This document shows positions 7,610-15,736 of a stretch of DNA of 32,932 nucleotides, in pieces. The stretch is from Gammaproteobacteria bacterium. Lineage in GTDB: Bacteria > Pseudomonadota > Gammaproteobacteria > SZUA-140. The DNA is taken from contig WGNS01000002.1 of NCBI GenBank assembly GCA_016124415.1, forward strand, positions 1 through 32,932. The letters are read 5' to 3'. Both the position numbers and the translations under genes were made by a program. Below the pieces are notes generated by a model. It was not told the DNA's origin. It ran no database searches and saw nothing but the letters and a program-made list of their open reading frames with translations. How positions within the stretch are numbered: position 1 is the first letter of the stretch; each line of letters starts with the position of its first letter.

Positions 7610-9054
7610 TCCCGAATCGTTCTGACCGCCTGGGCCTGGCGCTGCTGATCCCGGCCCTGGTCGGTCTGAGCGCCTGGCTGACGCATGCGGCCGGTCTCGA
7701 ACTCCATTTCGACGAGGCGCAGTATTGGGAATGGTCGCAACGCCTCGATTGGAGCTATTACTCCAAGGGCCCCCTCGTGGCCTGGCTGATCGCGCTCTCG
7801 GAAGGCCTGTTCGGCCACGGCGAGTGGCAGACGCGGCTTCCGGCCTGGATCATCCACGCCTTCTGGCTCATGCTGCTCTACGGCATGGCGCGCGATGTTT
7901 GGGGCACGCGGGCGGCCGGCTGGTGGGCGGTTTTGATCGGGTTTTCGACCCCGCTCTATTTCGCGCTCGGTCTCGTCATGACGACCGACATCCTGCTGTT
8001 CACATGCTGGACGGCGGGCCTCTGGTGCATGTACCGGGCGCTCTACAAAAACCGGCCGCTGGCCTGGTACGGCGCGGGCGCGGCCTTCGGCGCGGGCGCG
8101 CTGACCAAGCTCAGTATCGCCCTGCTACCCCTGAGCGCCCTGCCGCTGATCCTGTTCTTTCACCGCCGGGCGCTGCTGAACAAGCATGTCTGGGGCGCCG
8201 TGGGACTCATGGTCCTGGTCATGTCGCCGATGCTGCTTTGGAACATGACGCACGGCTGGTTGATGTTCCGCCACGAGATGCACCATGTCGAGGGCGAGGG
8301 GCGCGCCCTGCCGATCGAGTTCCTGCTCGGACAGTGGGGTGCGCTTTCCCCGATTGTCGCGATCGTGGCCTTGAGCGCACTGTGGCGTCGCCCCGAAACC
8401 CCGGACCGGCGCTTTCTCTGGTGGACCGCCTTGCTGGTGTTGGCCTTCTTTACCTTCAAGTCGATCAGCGCCAAGGTCCAGTTGAACTGGCCCGCACCGG
8501 TATACATCGGTCTGATCGTGCTGTTCGCGGGCATGGTGCCGAGGCTGCGCCCTGTCTGGCGCAAAACGCTGTACGCGGGCGTTGCGTTCTCATTCCTGAT
8601 CATGGCGCCGATCTTCTTCCCTTCAACCTTCGGAATTCCGCCGACCAAGGACCCGATGCGGATTTCCAAGGCGTGGCAACAAAGCGTGGCCGAGATCAAA
8701 GCGGCTGCGCCCCGGACCGACTTCGTGTTCACGCACAATTATCAACTCGCGGCCGAACTGGCCTATTACTGGCCCGGCGAGCGGATCCCGGTACACATCG
8801 CAAGCTTCGGGCAGCGCCGCTACAACCAGCACGATCTCTGGCCCGGGCTCGAAAGCGAAATGGGCCGCGACGGTCTCTATGTCAGCGATTCGACCAATCT
8901 GCCGGAAATGTTCACGAAGGCCTTCGCCTCATGCGGCGAGGCGAAGCCGGTGGAAGTCAAAAACGGCAAGGGAGAACGGATCAGGACGCTCTATTTCCGG
9001 GTCTGCAAAAACTATCGGGACAACGACGTCTGGTTGCCGCCGGTGGGGTATTAG
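7606..9054 (+). CDS. Family 39 glycosyltransferase (ArnT / PMT-like)
   Basis: A polytopic inner-membrane transferase of 482 residues, predicted to take a sugar from a polyprenyl-phosphate donor and attach it to lipid A or another acceptor on the periplasmic side. The first periplasmic loop carries the acidic catalytic motif LHFDEAQYWEW (around residues 29-39), followed by SYYSKGPLVAWLI, as in ArnT-like proteins. About eleven hydrophobic segments follow, then a soluble C-terminal domain of roughly 130 residues. The start is a GTG in a GTGA overlap with the GT2 stop, implying coupled translation. GT2 and GT39 side by side match a donor-maker/transferase pair. No arnA, arnB or arnD is present, so aminoarabinose cannot be assumed. 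Confidence 0.88.
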   Translation: MIPNRSDRLGLALLIPALVGLSAWLTHAAGLELHFDEAQYWEWSQRLDWSYYSKGPLVAWLIALSEGLFGHGEWQTRLPAWIIHAFWLMLLYGMARDVWGTRAAGWWAVLIGFSTPLYFALGLVMTTDILLFTCWTAGLWCMYRALYKNRPLAWYGAGAAFGAGALTKLSIALLPLSALPLILFFHRRALLNKHVWGAVGLMVLVMSPMLLWNMTHGWLMFRHEMHHVEGEGRALPIEFLLGQWGALSPIVAIVALSALWRRPETPDRRFLWWTALLVLAFFTFKSISAKVQLNWPAPVYIGLIVLFAGMVPRLRPVWRKTLYAGVAFSFLIMAPIFFPSTFGIPPTKDPMRISKAWQQSVAEIKAAAPRTDFVFTHNYQLAAELAYYWPGERIPVHIASFGQRRYNQHDLWPGLESEMGRDGLYVSDSTNLPEMFTKAFASCGEAKPVEVKNGKGERIRTLYFRVCKNYRDNDVWLPPVGY

Positions 9055-9078
9055 GGAACCAGCAGGGCCGACGGGTAC

Positions 9079-9104
9079 AAGGGCACGGCACGCCGTGCCC
9101 CTAC
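9079..9104 (+). repeat. REP palindrome copy 4
   Basis: The palindrome core lies at 9081-9100 with one changed base in the centre (GGCACGCC instead of GGCGCGCC), followed by CTAC. It matches 24 of 26 bases of copy 1. It starts 24 bases after the GT39 stop and forms an inverted doublet with copy 5. Confidence 0.8.
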
Positions 9105-9189
9105 GATGTCTTGAATAACCACGATGGGTCTCTCGCCTACAAAGGCCGCCGGGCTAGTTGGCCAGCAGCGTTTGGAGCATCGGTCATGG

Positions 9190-9215
9190 GTAGGGGCACG
9201 GCGCGCCGTGCCCTC
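9190..9215 (-). repeat. REP palindrome copy 5, inverted partner of copy 4
   Basis: This is the exact reverse complement of copy 1, 26 of 26 bases, with core 9194-9213. It ends 2 bases past the stop of the minus-strand beta-propeller gene. Copies 4 and 5 face each other across about 85 bp, the layout of a REPIN, and lie between convergent genes. Confidence 0.85.
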
Positions 9216-9217
9216 GG

Positions 9218-10297
9218 TTATTCCACCGCGTAGAAATTACTGTCCAGGCTGCCGAAATACACCGCCTTGTTGTCGACGACGGGCGAACTTCTGATGGCCT
9301 TCTCGGTCCGGTAACGCCACTTCATGGCGCCGGTCTTGCGATCGAGGGCGTACAAATGGCCGTCGTAGCTGCCTACGTAGACCATGGTGTCGGTGACCGC
9401 AGGCGAGGACGAGACCCAATCGCGGGTCTTGTATTTCCATACCGGACGCCTGTCATCTGCGCCGATCGCATAGATGAAGCCGTCGTGACTGCCGAAATAG
9501 AGGACGCCGTCGTCCAGGGCCGCGGTCGAAGAGATCTTGGCCCCGGTCGTGAAGCGCCAGACTTCCTGTCCGGTGCGCGTGTTGATCGAGAACAGAACGC
9601 CGGAGTCGCTGCCGACGTAGACTCGCTCCTCGCCCAGGGTCGGCGAGGAAGACACCGGCCAATCGGTCCGGAAGCGCCAGTTCTCCTGTCCGGTATCTAC
9701 ACCCACGGCATAGAGGTAGCCGTTGGCCGTCCCTACGTAAATCGTCTTGCGGTCACATGCGGGTGAGGTATAGATCGCGCCACCCAGGTCCAATGCCCAA
9801 CGCTCGTTGCCGGTCGTGATGTCGACGGCGTGCAGCCGGCCCTTGGCGTCACCGAAGTAGACCATCTTACCGGCCAACACGGGCGAGGAATGGATCGCGC
9901 CGGCGGCCTGAAAACGCCAACGCTCCTGACCGGTCTTGGTATCGACGGCGAAAAAGACGCCCTTTTGATTGCCGAAGAACACCGTATCGGAAGAAGCGGC
10001 AGGCGATGCCTCGATCGAGGCATCGGCGCGGAACCGCCAACGCGTGACGCCGGACTGCCGATCGACGGAATAGAGATAGCCGTCGTCACTGCCGAAGACC
10101 ACGAGGTCGCCCATGAGCACGGGTGAGGATTTGACGGCGCCGCCGGTGTCCACACGCCACGCCAACCGCTTGAGCTTGTCGACGCCGTAGACGTCGTAGC
10201 GCCCGCTGTGCCGGGCATCCGCATGGAACATGGCTCCGGGCCCGGCGCAACCACCGACCGCGAGCCCGCACAATAGAATAAGGAATGCTCTCTTCAC
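9218..10297 (-). CDS. PQQ-like beta-propeller repeat lipoprotein
   Basis: A 359-residue exported lipoprotein. The signal peptide ends in VGGC with the acylated cysteine at position 17. The rest is a chain of about eight repeats of close to 40 residues, each with a core like GSDDGYLYSVDRQSGVTRW (Y/F-G-S-x-D-G-x-L-Y-A-x-D-x-x-T-G-x-x-x-W), which builds an eight-bladed PQQ-dehydrogenase-like propeller. No catalytic PQQ-site residues are evident, so a scaffold or binding role is more likely than a dehydrogenase. BamB has the same fold, but the regular repeats and the absence of neighbouring bamA or der argue against calling it BamB. The start is GTG at 10297 with GGAGG 6 bases upstream. Confidence 0.85.
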   Translation of the reverse strand: MKRAFLILLCGLAVGGCAGPGAMFHADARHSGRYDVYGVDKLKRLAWRVDTGGAVKSSPVLMGDLVVFGSDDGYLYSVDRQSGVTRWRFRADASIEASPAASSDTVFFGNQKGVFFAVDTKTGQERWRFQAAGAIHSSPVLAGKMVYFGDAKGRLHAVDITTGNERWALDLGGAIYTSPACDRKTIYVGTANGYLYAVGVDTGQENWRFRTDWPVSSSPTLGEERVYVGSDSGVLFSINTRTGQEVWRFTTGAKISSTAALDDGVLYFGSHDGFIYAIGADDRRPVWKYKTRDWVSSSPAVTDTMVYVGSYDGHLYALDRKTGAMKWRYRTEKAIRSSPVVDNKAVYFGSLDSNFYAVE

Positions 10298-10313
10298 GAT
10301 TCGCCTCCGGAAG

Positions 10314-10329
10314 ACTTGTCGTCACAAGT
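10314..10329. promoter_or_regulatory. Possible operator upstream of the beta-propeller gene
   Basis: ACTTGT (10314-10319) and ACAAGT (10324-10329) form a perfect inverted repeat with a 4-base spacer, 5 bases beyond the Shine-Dalgarno of the minus-strand gene. It may bind a dimeric regulator or form a small mRNA hairpin. There is no direct evidence of function. Confidence 0.3.
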
Positions 10330-10381
10330 GTCGGCGATTACGTATGAAAGTTTAGGCGGGGCGTTACAAGTTCCAAACATT

Positions 10382-10466
10382 GTAGGTTGGGCTGAATGCA
10401 ATGAAGCCCAACAATCCGAAGCGCGAGGCACATCCATGTTGGGCTTCGTGCCTCAGCCCAACCTAC
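10382..10466. repeat. Nested inverted repeat between two minus-strand genes
   Basis: The outer arms GTAGGTTGGGCTGA (10382-10395) and TCAGCCCAACCTAC (10453-10466) are perfect inverted copies. Inside, GAAGCCCAACA (10403-10413) pairs exactly with TGTTGGGCTTC (10437-10447). A third pair, GAGGCAC (10425-10431) with GTGCCTC (10448-10454), could compete with the inner stem. The element ends 2 bases before the stop of the oxidoreductase gene and may act as its transcription end. I infer a dispersed non-coding repeat family. Confidence 0.7.
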
Positions 10467-10468
10467 GG

Positions 10469-13400
10469 CTACAGCAGAACCCGTTCGATGCCGCCTTTCA
10501 ACACCTTCTGCGCGAATGCGTCCTGCCAACCCTCGCCAAGGTGGTTCTTGGCCAGCTCGACGACCATGTAAGTGGTCTCGAGTCCGGTCTCGTCGGCATA
10601 ACGGGACAAGCCCTGCTGGCATGCCGGGCAGGAGGTCAGAAGCTTGACCTGACCGGTGTCGGTCCGCTCCTCGCCCGTCAGTTTCCGGATACCCTTATGG
10701 AGTTCCTCGGCCTTGCGGAAGCGGACCTGGTCGGCGATATCGGGACGAGAGACGGCAAAGGTGCCGGCCTCGCCGCAACAACGATCGGACAGGGTCACCG
10801 GCTTACCCATGAGACTCGAGACCACGTTGATGGGGTCGCGGGTCTTGATCGGCGTGTGGCAGGGGTCGTGATAGAGATACTGCACGCCCCCGACGCCCTG
10901 CATCGAGACGCCCTTGTCCTGCAGGTATTCGTGAATGTCGAGTAGCCGGCAACCCGGGAAGATCTGCTCGAATTCATACTTCAGGAGCTGGTCCATACAC
11001 GTGCCGCAGGACACGATGACGGTACGGATGTCGAGATAGTTCAACGTGTTCGCGACACGATGGAACAGGACCCGGTTGGCCGTCGTGATGTGGCGGCCCT
11101 TCTGCTCGTCGCCGGCCGAAATCTGCGGATAGCCGCAACACAGGTAACCGGGCGGCAATACGGTTTGGGCGCCGGATTCGTATAGCATGGCGAGCGTGGC
11201 GAGACCGACCTCGCTGAACAGGCGCTCCGAACCGCAGCCCGGGAAGTAGAACACGGCCTCCGCTTCTTCACTTGCCTCGGGATTGCGCAGGATCGGAACG
11301 AACTTGTCGTTTTCGATCCCGAGCAGGGCCCGAGTCGTCTTGGCGGGGACGTGTGCCGGCAAGGGTCGTTTGACGAAATGCACGACCTGGGCGGTGACCT
11401 TGGGCGGTTCGACGGTCGGCCCGGGCTGATCCTTGGACTTGCCGGGATGGAACCACTTGTACAGACGATGGCCCATTCGTTGCGCCTTGAAGCCCCACTG
11501 GATCATGGTCTTGCGCATGAGGCGGATGGCGTCCGGATCCGTCGCGTTGAGATAGGCCATGGCGAGCCGTGTGCCGAGCGCGGGCTTGCGCCGGCCGCGA
11601 CCGGCGAGGATGCGGCGCATCAGGATCGATACGTCACCGAAATCGATGTCGACCGGGCAGGCCGGCTGGCAACGGTGACAGACCGTACAATGGTCGGCGA
11701 CGTCGCCCATGGCGTCGAAATGCTGCAACGAAATCCCGCGCCGAGTCTGTTCCTCATAGAGGAAGGCCTCGATGATCAGACCCGTAGCCAGGATCTTGTT
11801 GCGTGGCGAGTACGGCAGATTGGCCCGCGGCACGTGGGTCGTACAGACGGGTTTGCACTTGCCGCAGCGCAGGCAGTGACGGATCTCGTCGTTCAACGCG
11901 CCGAGTTCGCTCTCTTCGAGGATCAAGGCCTCCTGTTGCAGCAAACGCAGTGAGGGCGTGTAGGCGCGATCCAGTCCCGATCCCGCCAGGAGCTTGCCGC
12001 GATTGAAGCGTCCTTCGGGGTCGATGGCCTGCTTGTACGCCGCGAAACGTTCGATGACGTCGCTGTCGAGATACTGCATCTTGGTCAGGCCGATGCCGTG
12101 CTCACCCGAGATCACACCGCCGAGCGATGTCGCCAGGGCCATGACCTGGTCGACGATGCGTTCGGCCTCCTGCAGCATGGCGTAGTCGTTCGAGTTGACC
12201 GGGATATTGGTATGTACGTTACCGTCGCCGGCATGCATGTGCAGCGCGACGAACAGGCGGCTGGAACGAACGTCGGCGTGCAGTTCGTCCAGACGCCGAT
12301 GCACGCGATCGAACGCGCGACCGGCAAAGATCTCCTTAAGCGGACGTTCGACGGACTTGCGGAACGAGATCCTGATGCGGCGCCGGCGCAGGAGCGTGAT
12401 CAGCGGATCGTTCTCCGAGCCGTCTCCGGGCGTCAGTCCGAGCTTGGCGGCCAAGTCGCCGCCGGGCGCATCGAGGAATTCCAGGGCACCGGACCAGAGC
12501 GCCCGCGTGGATTGCAGCAGGGCGGCGGCGGCATTCAATTTGCCGGCCATGATCTCCTGATCAAACTCTGCGGCGTGGTCACGATCGATGTCGCCGACGA
12601 GACGCGTGGAGACGTAGTCCTCGAAGACTTCGACCATGCGGATCTTGTTGCTGATCGACTGGACGATATTGATGCGCTCGATGCCCTCGCCGTATTCGAC
12701 CAGACGCTCGATCGGAATCACCACGTCTTCGTTGATCTTAAAGGCGTTGGTATGGGCGGCGATCGCGGCCGTACGGGCGCGATCCTTCCAGAACCGCTGG
12801 CGGGCCTCGGCGGAAACGGCAATAAAACCCTCGCCGTCGCGCTGATTGGCGAGCCGTACGATCTCGGAACAAACGGCCGCCACGCGATCCTCGTCGTTGC
12901 CCGCGATATCGGCGATCAGTACGACCTTGGGCCAGCCGGGGCGCGGCGCCTTGGTGCTGTAGTTCACGGCGCGGATATAGCGCTCGTCCAGATGTTCAAG
13001 GCCTGCGAGATCGATGCCTTCGATCCCGCCGATGTGATCGCGGATCGCCACGATGGCCGATACCGCGGGGGCCAGATCGTCGCCGAAGAACTCCAGACAG
13101 ACCGTCCGCGTGCAGGCATGCCGCTCGTGAAGAATGAAGACGGCGGACGTGATCAGGCCGTCGCAGCCTTCCTTCTGGATGCCCGGCAGACCGCCCAGGA
13201 ATTTGTCGGTGACGTCCTTGCCGAGCCCCTGTTTGCGGAACAGTTGTCCCGGCAACTCCAGGGTCTCGGGCGCGGCGATCGGCGTGACGCCGTCGGCGGC
13301 GAAGCGATGGATCCGAAAGACGACCGTCGCCTCGTCGTGGATCTTACCGAGGTTGTGTCCGATGCGCTCGACCTCGATCCACTCGGAGTTCGGCGTGACC

Positions 13401-14302
13401 ATACGCCAGGACAGCAGGTTGTCGATCGTGGTCCCCCACAGCACGGCCTTCTTGCCGCCGGCGTTCATGGCGACGTTGCCGCCGATCGTCGAGGCGTCCT
13501 GGGAGGTCGGGTCGACGGCGAACACGAGGCCGTGCTCGGCCGCGCGTTCCGAGACCCGACGGGTCACGACGCCGGCTTCGGCACGGATCGTGGGGACCTT
13601 GTCGCTACGGCCTTCGACCTCCCGCCAGACTACCGGACCCAGGCCCTCGAGCTTTTCGGTATTGAGGACGAGACTGTCGGCGTGCAACGGAATCGCGCCG
13701 CCCGTATAGCCGGTGCCGCCCCCACGCGGGATGATAGTGAGCCCGAGTTCGATCGCGGACGCCACGACCCGTTGAAGCTCCGCCTCGCTGTCCGGAGACA
13801 CGACCACGAGGGGCAGTTCGACACGCCAGTCGGTCGCATCCGTGCTGTGCGAGACGCGCGCCATGCCGCCGAAATCGATATTCCGGGCATGCGTGGCGCG
13901 GGCCATGGCGTGACGGATGCGCTGCCTTTGCGCGGCGAGGCCGGACAGCCATTCCTCGAAGGCGTTGACGGCCTCGCGGCAGGCCGCGACCAGTTCCAGG
14001 GTGCGCGGATTCTTTTCGGAACGCGCCACGATCTGATCGAGGCGATGATGCAGGGCGCGGGTCAGCGATTGCCAGCGCCGTGCATTGGCGACGAGGTCGT
14101 CCTGAATATACGGGTTGCGGCTGATGACCCACATATCGCCGAGCACCTCGAACAGCATGCGCGCAGAACGGCCGGTGCGACGGGCGCCGCGCAGCTCGTC
14201 GAGGATGTCCCACATCTCCCGCCCCAGGAAGCGCGTAACGATCTCCTGGTCCGAAAAGGACGTGTAATTATAGGGAATTTCGCGAATTCTATGGGCGGAC
14301 AT
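10469..14302 (-). CDS. Fused FAD-linked oxidase / 2[4Fe-4S] / CCG-domain oxidoreductase (DUF3683-type N-terminus)
   Basis: A 1277-residue single-chain redox enzyme combining GlcD-like and GlcF-like parts. An N-terminal region of about 170 residues resembles DUF3683. The FAD-binding PCMH domain follows (about 180-330, with PRGGGTGYTGGAIPL and DPTSQDASTIGGNVAMNAGG). The FAD-oxidase C-terminal domain ends near residue 790 (HMHAGDGNVHTNIP, SGEHGIGLTK). Two ferredoxin-type clusters come next: CLRCGKCKPVC near 808-818 and CTVCHRCQPACP near 870-881. Two cysteine-rich CCG domains (LCCGYP near 1056, RCCGEAG near 1174) complete it. It should oxidise a 2-hydroxy acid such as D-lactate or glycolate and pass electrons to quinone or another carrier, but the substrate is not readable. 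No signal peptide. Divergent from the cyclic-nucleotide/rhodanese gene. Confidence 0.9.
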   Translation of the reverse strand: MSAHRIREIPYNYTSFSDQEIVTRFLGREMWDILDELRGARRTGRSARMLFEVLGDMWVISRNPYIQDDLVANARRWQSLTRALHHRLDQIVARSEKNPRTLELVAACREAVNAFEEWLSGLAAQRQRIRHAMARATHARNIDFGGMARVSHSTDATDWRVELPLVVVSPDSEAELQRVVASAIELGLTIIPRGGGTGYTGGAIPLHADSLVLNTEKLEGLGPVVWREVEGRSDKVPTIRAEAGVVTRRVSERAAEHGLVFAVDPTSQDASTIGGNVAMNAGGKKAVLWGTTIDNLLSWRMVTPNSEWIEVERIGHNLGKIHDEATVVFRIHRFAADGVTPIAAPETLELPGQLFRKQGLGKDVTDKFLGGLPGIQKEGCDGLITSAVFILHERHACTRTVCLEFFGDDLAPAVSAIVAIRDHIGGIEGIDLAGLEHLDERYIRAVNYSTKAPRPGWPKVVLIADIAGNDEDRVAAVCSEIVRLANQRDGEGFIAVSAEARQRFWKDRARTAAIAAHTNAFKINEDVVIPIERLVEYGEGIERINIVQSISNKIRMVEVFEDYVSTRLVGDIDRDHAAEFDQEIMAGKLNAAAALLQSTRALWSGALEFLDAPGGDLAAKLGLTPGDGSENDPLITLLRRRRIRISFRKSVERPLKEIFAGRAFDRVHRRLDELHADVRSSRLFVALHMHAGDGNVHTNIPVNSNDYAMLQEAERIVDQVMALATSLGGVISGEHGIGLTKMQYLDSDVIERFAAYKQAIDPEGRFNRGKLLAGSGLDRAYTPSLRLLQQEALILEESELGALNDEIRHCLRCGKCKPVCTTHVPRANLPYSPRNKILATGLIIEAFLYEEQTRRGISLQHFDAMGDVADHCTVCHRCQPACPVDIDFGDVSILMRRILAGRGRRKPALGTRLAMAYLNATDPDAIRLMRKTMIQWGFKAQRMGHRLYKWFHPGKSKDQPGPTVEPPKVTAQVVHFVKRPLPAHVPAKTTRALLGIENDKFVPILRNPEASEEAEAVFYFPGCGSERLFSEVGLATLAMLYESGAQTVLPPGYLCCGYPQISAGDEQKGRHITTANRVLFHRVANTLNYLDIRTVIVSCGTCMDQLLKYEFEQIFPGCRLLDIHEYLQDKGVSMQGVGGVQYLYHDPCHTPIKTRDPINVVSSLMGKPVTLSDRCCGEAGTFAVSRPDIADQVRFRKAEELHKGIRKLTGEERTDTGQVKLLTSCPACQQGLSRYADETGLETTYMVVELAKNHLGEGWQDAFAQKVLKGGIERVLL

Positions 14303-14436
14303 AAAACCGAGGGTCTGAAGATTATGCGATTCCGGCCGATGATTTCATCGATACCGGTAAACTGCCGTGAGTCTAGCACGAGCACCGTGCAGATTCATTA
14401 TTAGCGTGGGCGGATACGACCTTGACTGACGAACAT

Positions 14437-15510
14437 ATGCAAAATCCGGCGTCGGATATCGGCGCCAGCGAAGCGATGAAGCTCGAGCCCATCGCGTCCT
14501 TGAAGGCCGAGCAGGTTCAGGAACTGCTGGCCGACACTCACGTAGAGAAGATCGCGGCCGGCCGATACCTGTTTCGCGAAGGCGATCTCGACGATCGCGC
14601 GGTGTATCTGTTGCGCGGCCAGGTAGAGATTGCGAACCAGGCGGGCACCCCGGCGCGCATCATCACCGGCGGGACGACCGAGGCCTGCCATCCGCTGGCC
14701 GACGACAAGCCTCGTCAAGTCACCGCCATGGCCGTGACGCCGGTCGAGATTCTCTGCGTGGACCGGCAGAAGCTGGATGTCATGCTGAGCTGGGGCCAGA
14801 TCTCGGCGCCCGAAGACGAAGTCATCATGTGCGAAGAGGGCATCGTCTGCATCAACAAGGCCGACTGGCTGCAAACGATGTCGCGCTCGCCGACCTTCAG
14901 GAACCTGCCGGTCACGAACATCGAGGCCCTGCTCGACCGCCTCGAACCGATGTTCGTTAAATCCGGCCAGCTCATCATCCGCCAGGGCGATCCGGGCGAC
15001 TATTTCTATATGATCGAGAACGGCGTCGCGCTCGTAACCCGCAATCCCGACGACGACGAAGACTCGGTCGAGATGGCCGAACTCGGGCGCGGCACTTCGT
15101 TCGGCGAGGCGGCCCTGTTATCCGACCAGCCACGTAACGCTACGATCACGATGATGAGCGACGGCATCCTGTTGCGGCTGTCCAAGCAGGACTTCATCAA
15201 ACTCCTCAGGGAACCCACGCTCCAATGGCTCGAGTTCGAAGAGGCGTTGCAGCGCGTGGCAACCGGCAAGGCCACATGGATCGATGTCCGTACGCCGTCC
15301 GAGTGCAGCCATCGTCATCTGCCCCTTTCCATCAACATCCCGATGCGCGATCTTCACAAACGTGCCCGTGAGCTGGATCCCAAGCGCGAGTACATCTGCG
15401 TCTGCCAGACCGGCCGCAGGGCTTCGGCGGCATCCTTCGTACTGAAACAGTACGGCCTGCGCGCAAGCATTCTGAAGGACGGCATGAACAACCCCGACAT
15501 CAAGCTTTAG
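14437..15510 (+). CDS. Double cyclic-nucleotide-binding domain protein with C-terminal rhodanese domain
   Basis: A soluble protein of about 357 residues with three domains. The first cNMP-binding-like beta roll (about 20-130) lacks a clear phosphate-binding cassette and may be degenerate. The second (about 150-265) has [15 protein letters not shown] and the cassette [15 protein letters not shown] near residue 221, so it may bind cAMP or a related nucleotide. The rhodanese domain (about 270-357) has WIDVRTPSE and the active-site loop CQTGRRAS, with catalytic Cys near 322, implying persulfide or sulfane-sulfur chemistry or sensing. No DNA-binding helix-turn-helix is visible, so it is not a CRP-type factor. 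The ATG at 14437 is chosen; a TTG at 14422 is also in frame. Shares a 134-bp divergent region with the FAD/Fe-S oxidoreductase. Confidence 0.87.
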   Translation: MQNPASDIGASEAMKLEPIASLKAEQVQELLADTHVEKIAAGRYLFREGDLDDRAVYLLRGQVEIANQAGTPARIITGGTTEACHPLADDKPRQVTAMAVTPVEILCVDRQKLDVMLSWGQISAPEDEVIMCEEGIVCINKADWLQTMSRSPTFRNLPVTNIEALLDRLEPMFVKSGQLIIRQGDPGDYFYMIENGVALVTRNPDDDEDSVEMAELGRGTSFGEAALLSDQPRNATITMMSDGILLRLSKQDFIKLLREPTLQWLEFEEALQRVATGKATWIDVRTPSECSHRHLPLSINIPMRDLHKRARELDPKREYICVCQTGRRASAASFVLKQYGLRASILKDGMNNPDIKL

Positions 15511-15518
15511 CGATCAAC

Positions 15519-15536
15519 ACGCGCCGAAGGGCGCGT
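15519..15536. other. Small GC-rich hairpin after the cyclic-nucleotide gene
   Basis: ACGCGCC (15519-15525) pairs with GGCGCGT (15530-15536) across a GAAG loop, 9 bases after the stop. It has no T-run; it may stabilise the 3' end ahead of the stronger hairpin at 15588. Confidence 0.35.
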
Positions 15537-15587
15537 CGCCGCGTCCGCGCCATTCCGTCCACCGCGCTTTTCCGGCTACTTCCACCG

Positions 15588-15620
15588 TACGCCGCAACGC
15601 TTGCGGCGTAATTTGTCTAT
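15588..15620 (+). terminator. Probable terminator of the cyclic-nucleotide/rhodanese gene
   Basis: TACGCCGCAA (15588-15597) and TTGCGGCGTA (15601-15610) form a perfect 10-bp stem with a CGC loop, followed by ATTTGTCTAT. The tail is only moderately T-rich. Confidence 0.6.
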
Positions 15621-15653
15621 CAGGACTCCTTTATTTCAAGCCCGCTCGGGCAT

Positions 15654-15682
15654 TTGCAGTTCTGTCGGCGAAGACGGATAAT
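15654..15682 (+). promoter_or_regulatory. Candidate promoter of the malic enzyme gene
   Basis: TTGCAG (15654-15659) and GATAAT (15677-15682) are separated by 17 bases. The -10 is good and the -35 weak. It lies between the upstream terminator and the malic enzyme start, 54 bases before the ATG. Confidence 0.35.
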
Positions 15683-15736
15683 TCCCTCTATCCTTTTCCC
15701 GCCTGTGCGCGCCACGGGCCTGACGACAAGAACGCT

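Noticed and set aside
7606-9054. Assignment of the GT2/GT39 pair as ArnC/ArnT for aminoarabinose addition
   Set aside because: No arnA, arnB, arnD or ugd is nearby, and the sugar donor cannot be inferred from these two proteins.
7725-9233. A 502-codon alternative plus-strand frame across the GT39 gene
   Set aside because: It is a frame-shifted shadow rich in Arg, Pro and Gly; the GT39 frame has membrane helices and the DEAQYW motif.
9218-10297. Assignment of the beta-propeller lipoprotein as BamB or as a PQQ dehydrogenase
   Set aside because: Neighbouring genes typical of bamB (der, hisS) are missing, the repeats are unusually regular, and no PQQ catalytic residues or heme motif are visible.
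10316-10945. A 209-codon plus-strand frame starting in the intergenic repeat
   Set aside because: Its first part translates the inverted repeat (VGWAECNEAQQ) and the rest is antisense to the oxidoreductase; no Shine-Dalgarno is seen.
12098-14404. A 768-codon open frame on the plus strand, antisense to the FAD/Fe-S oxidoreductase
   Set aside because: It is a shadow of a high-GC gene: low-complexity, Arg/Asp/Gly-rich translation without recognisable domains, while the opposite strand has clear catalytic and cluster motifs throughout.
14437-15510. Reading the cyclic-nucleotide gene as a CRP/FNR transcription factor
   Set aside because: The region after the second nucleotide-binding domain is a rhodanese, not a helix-turn-helix domain.
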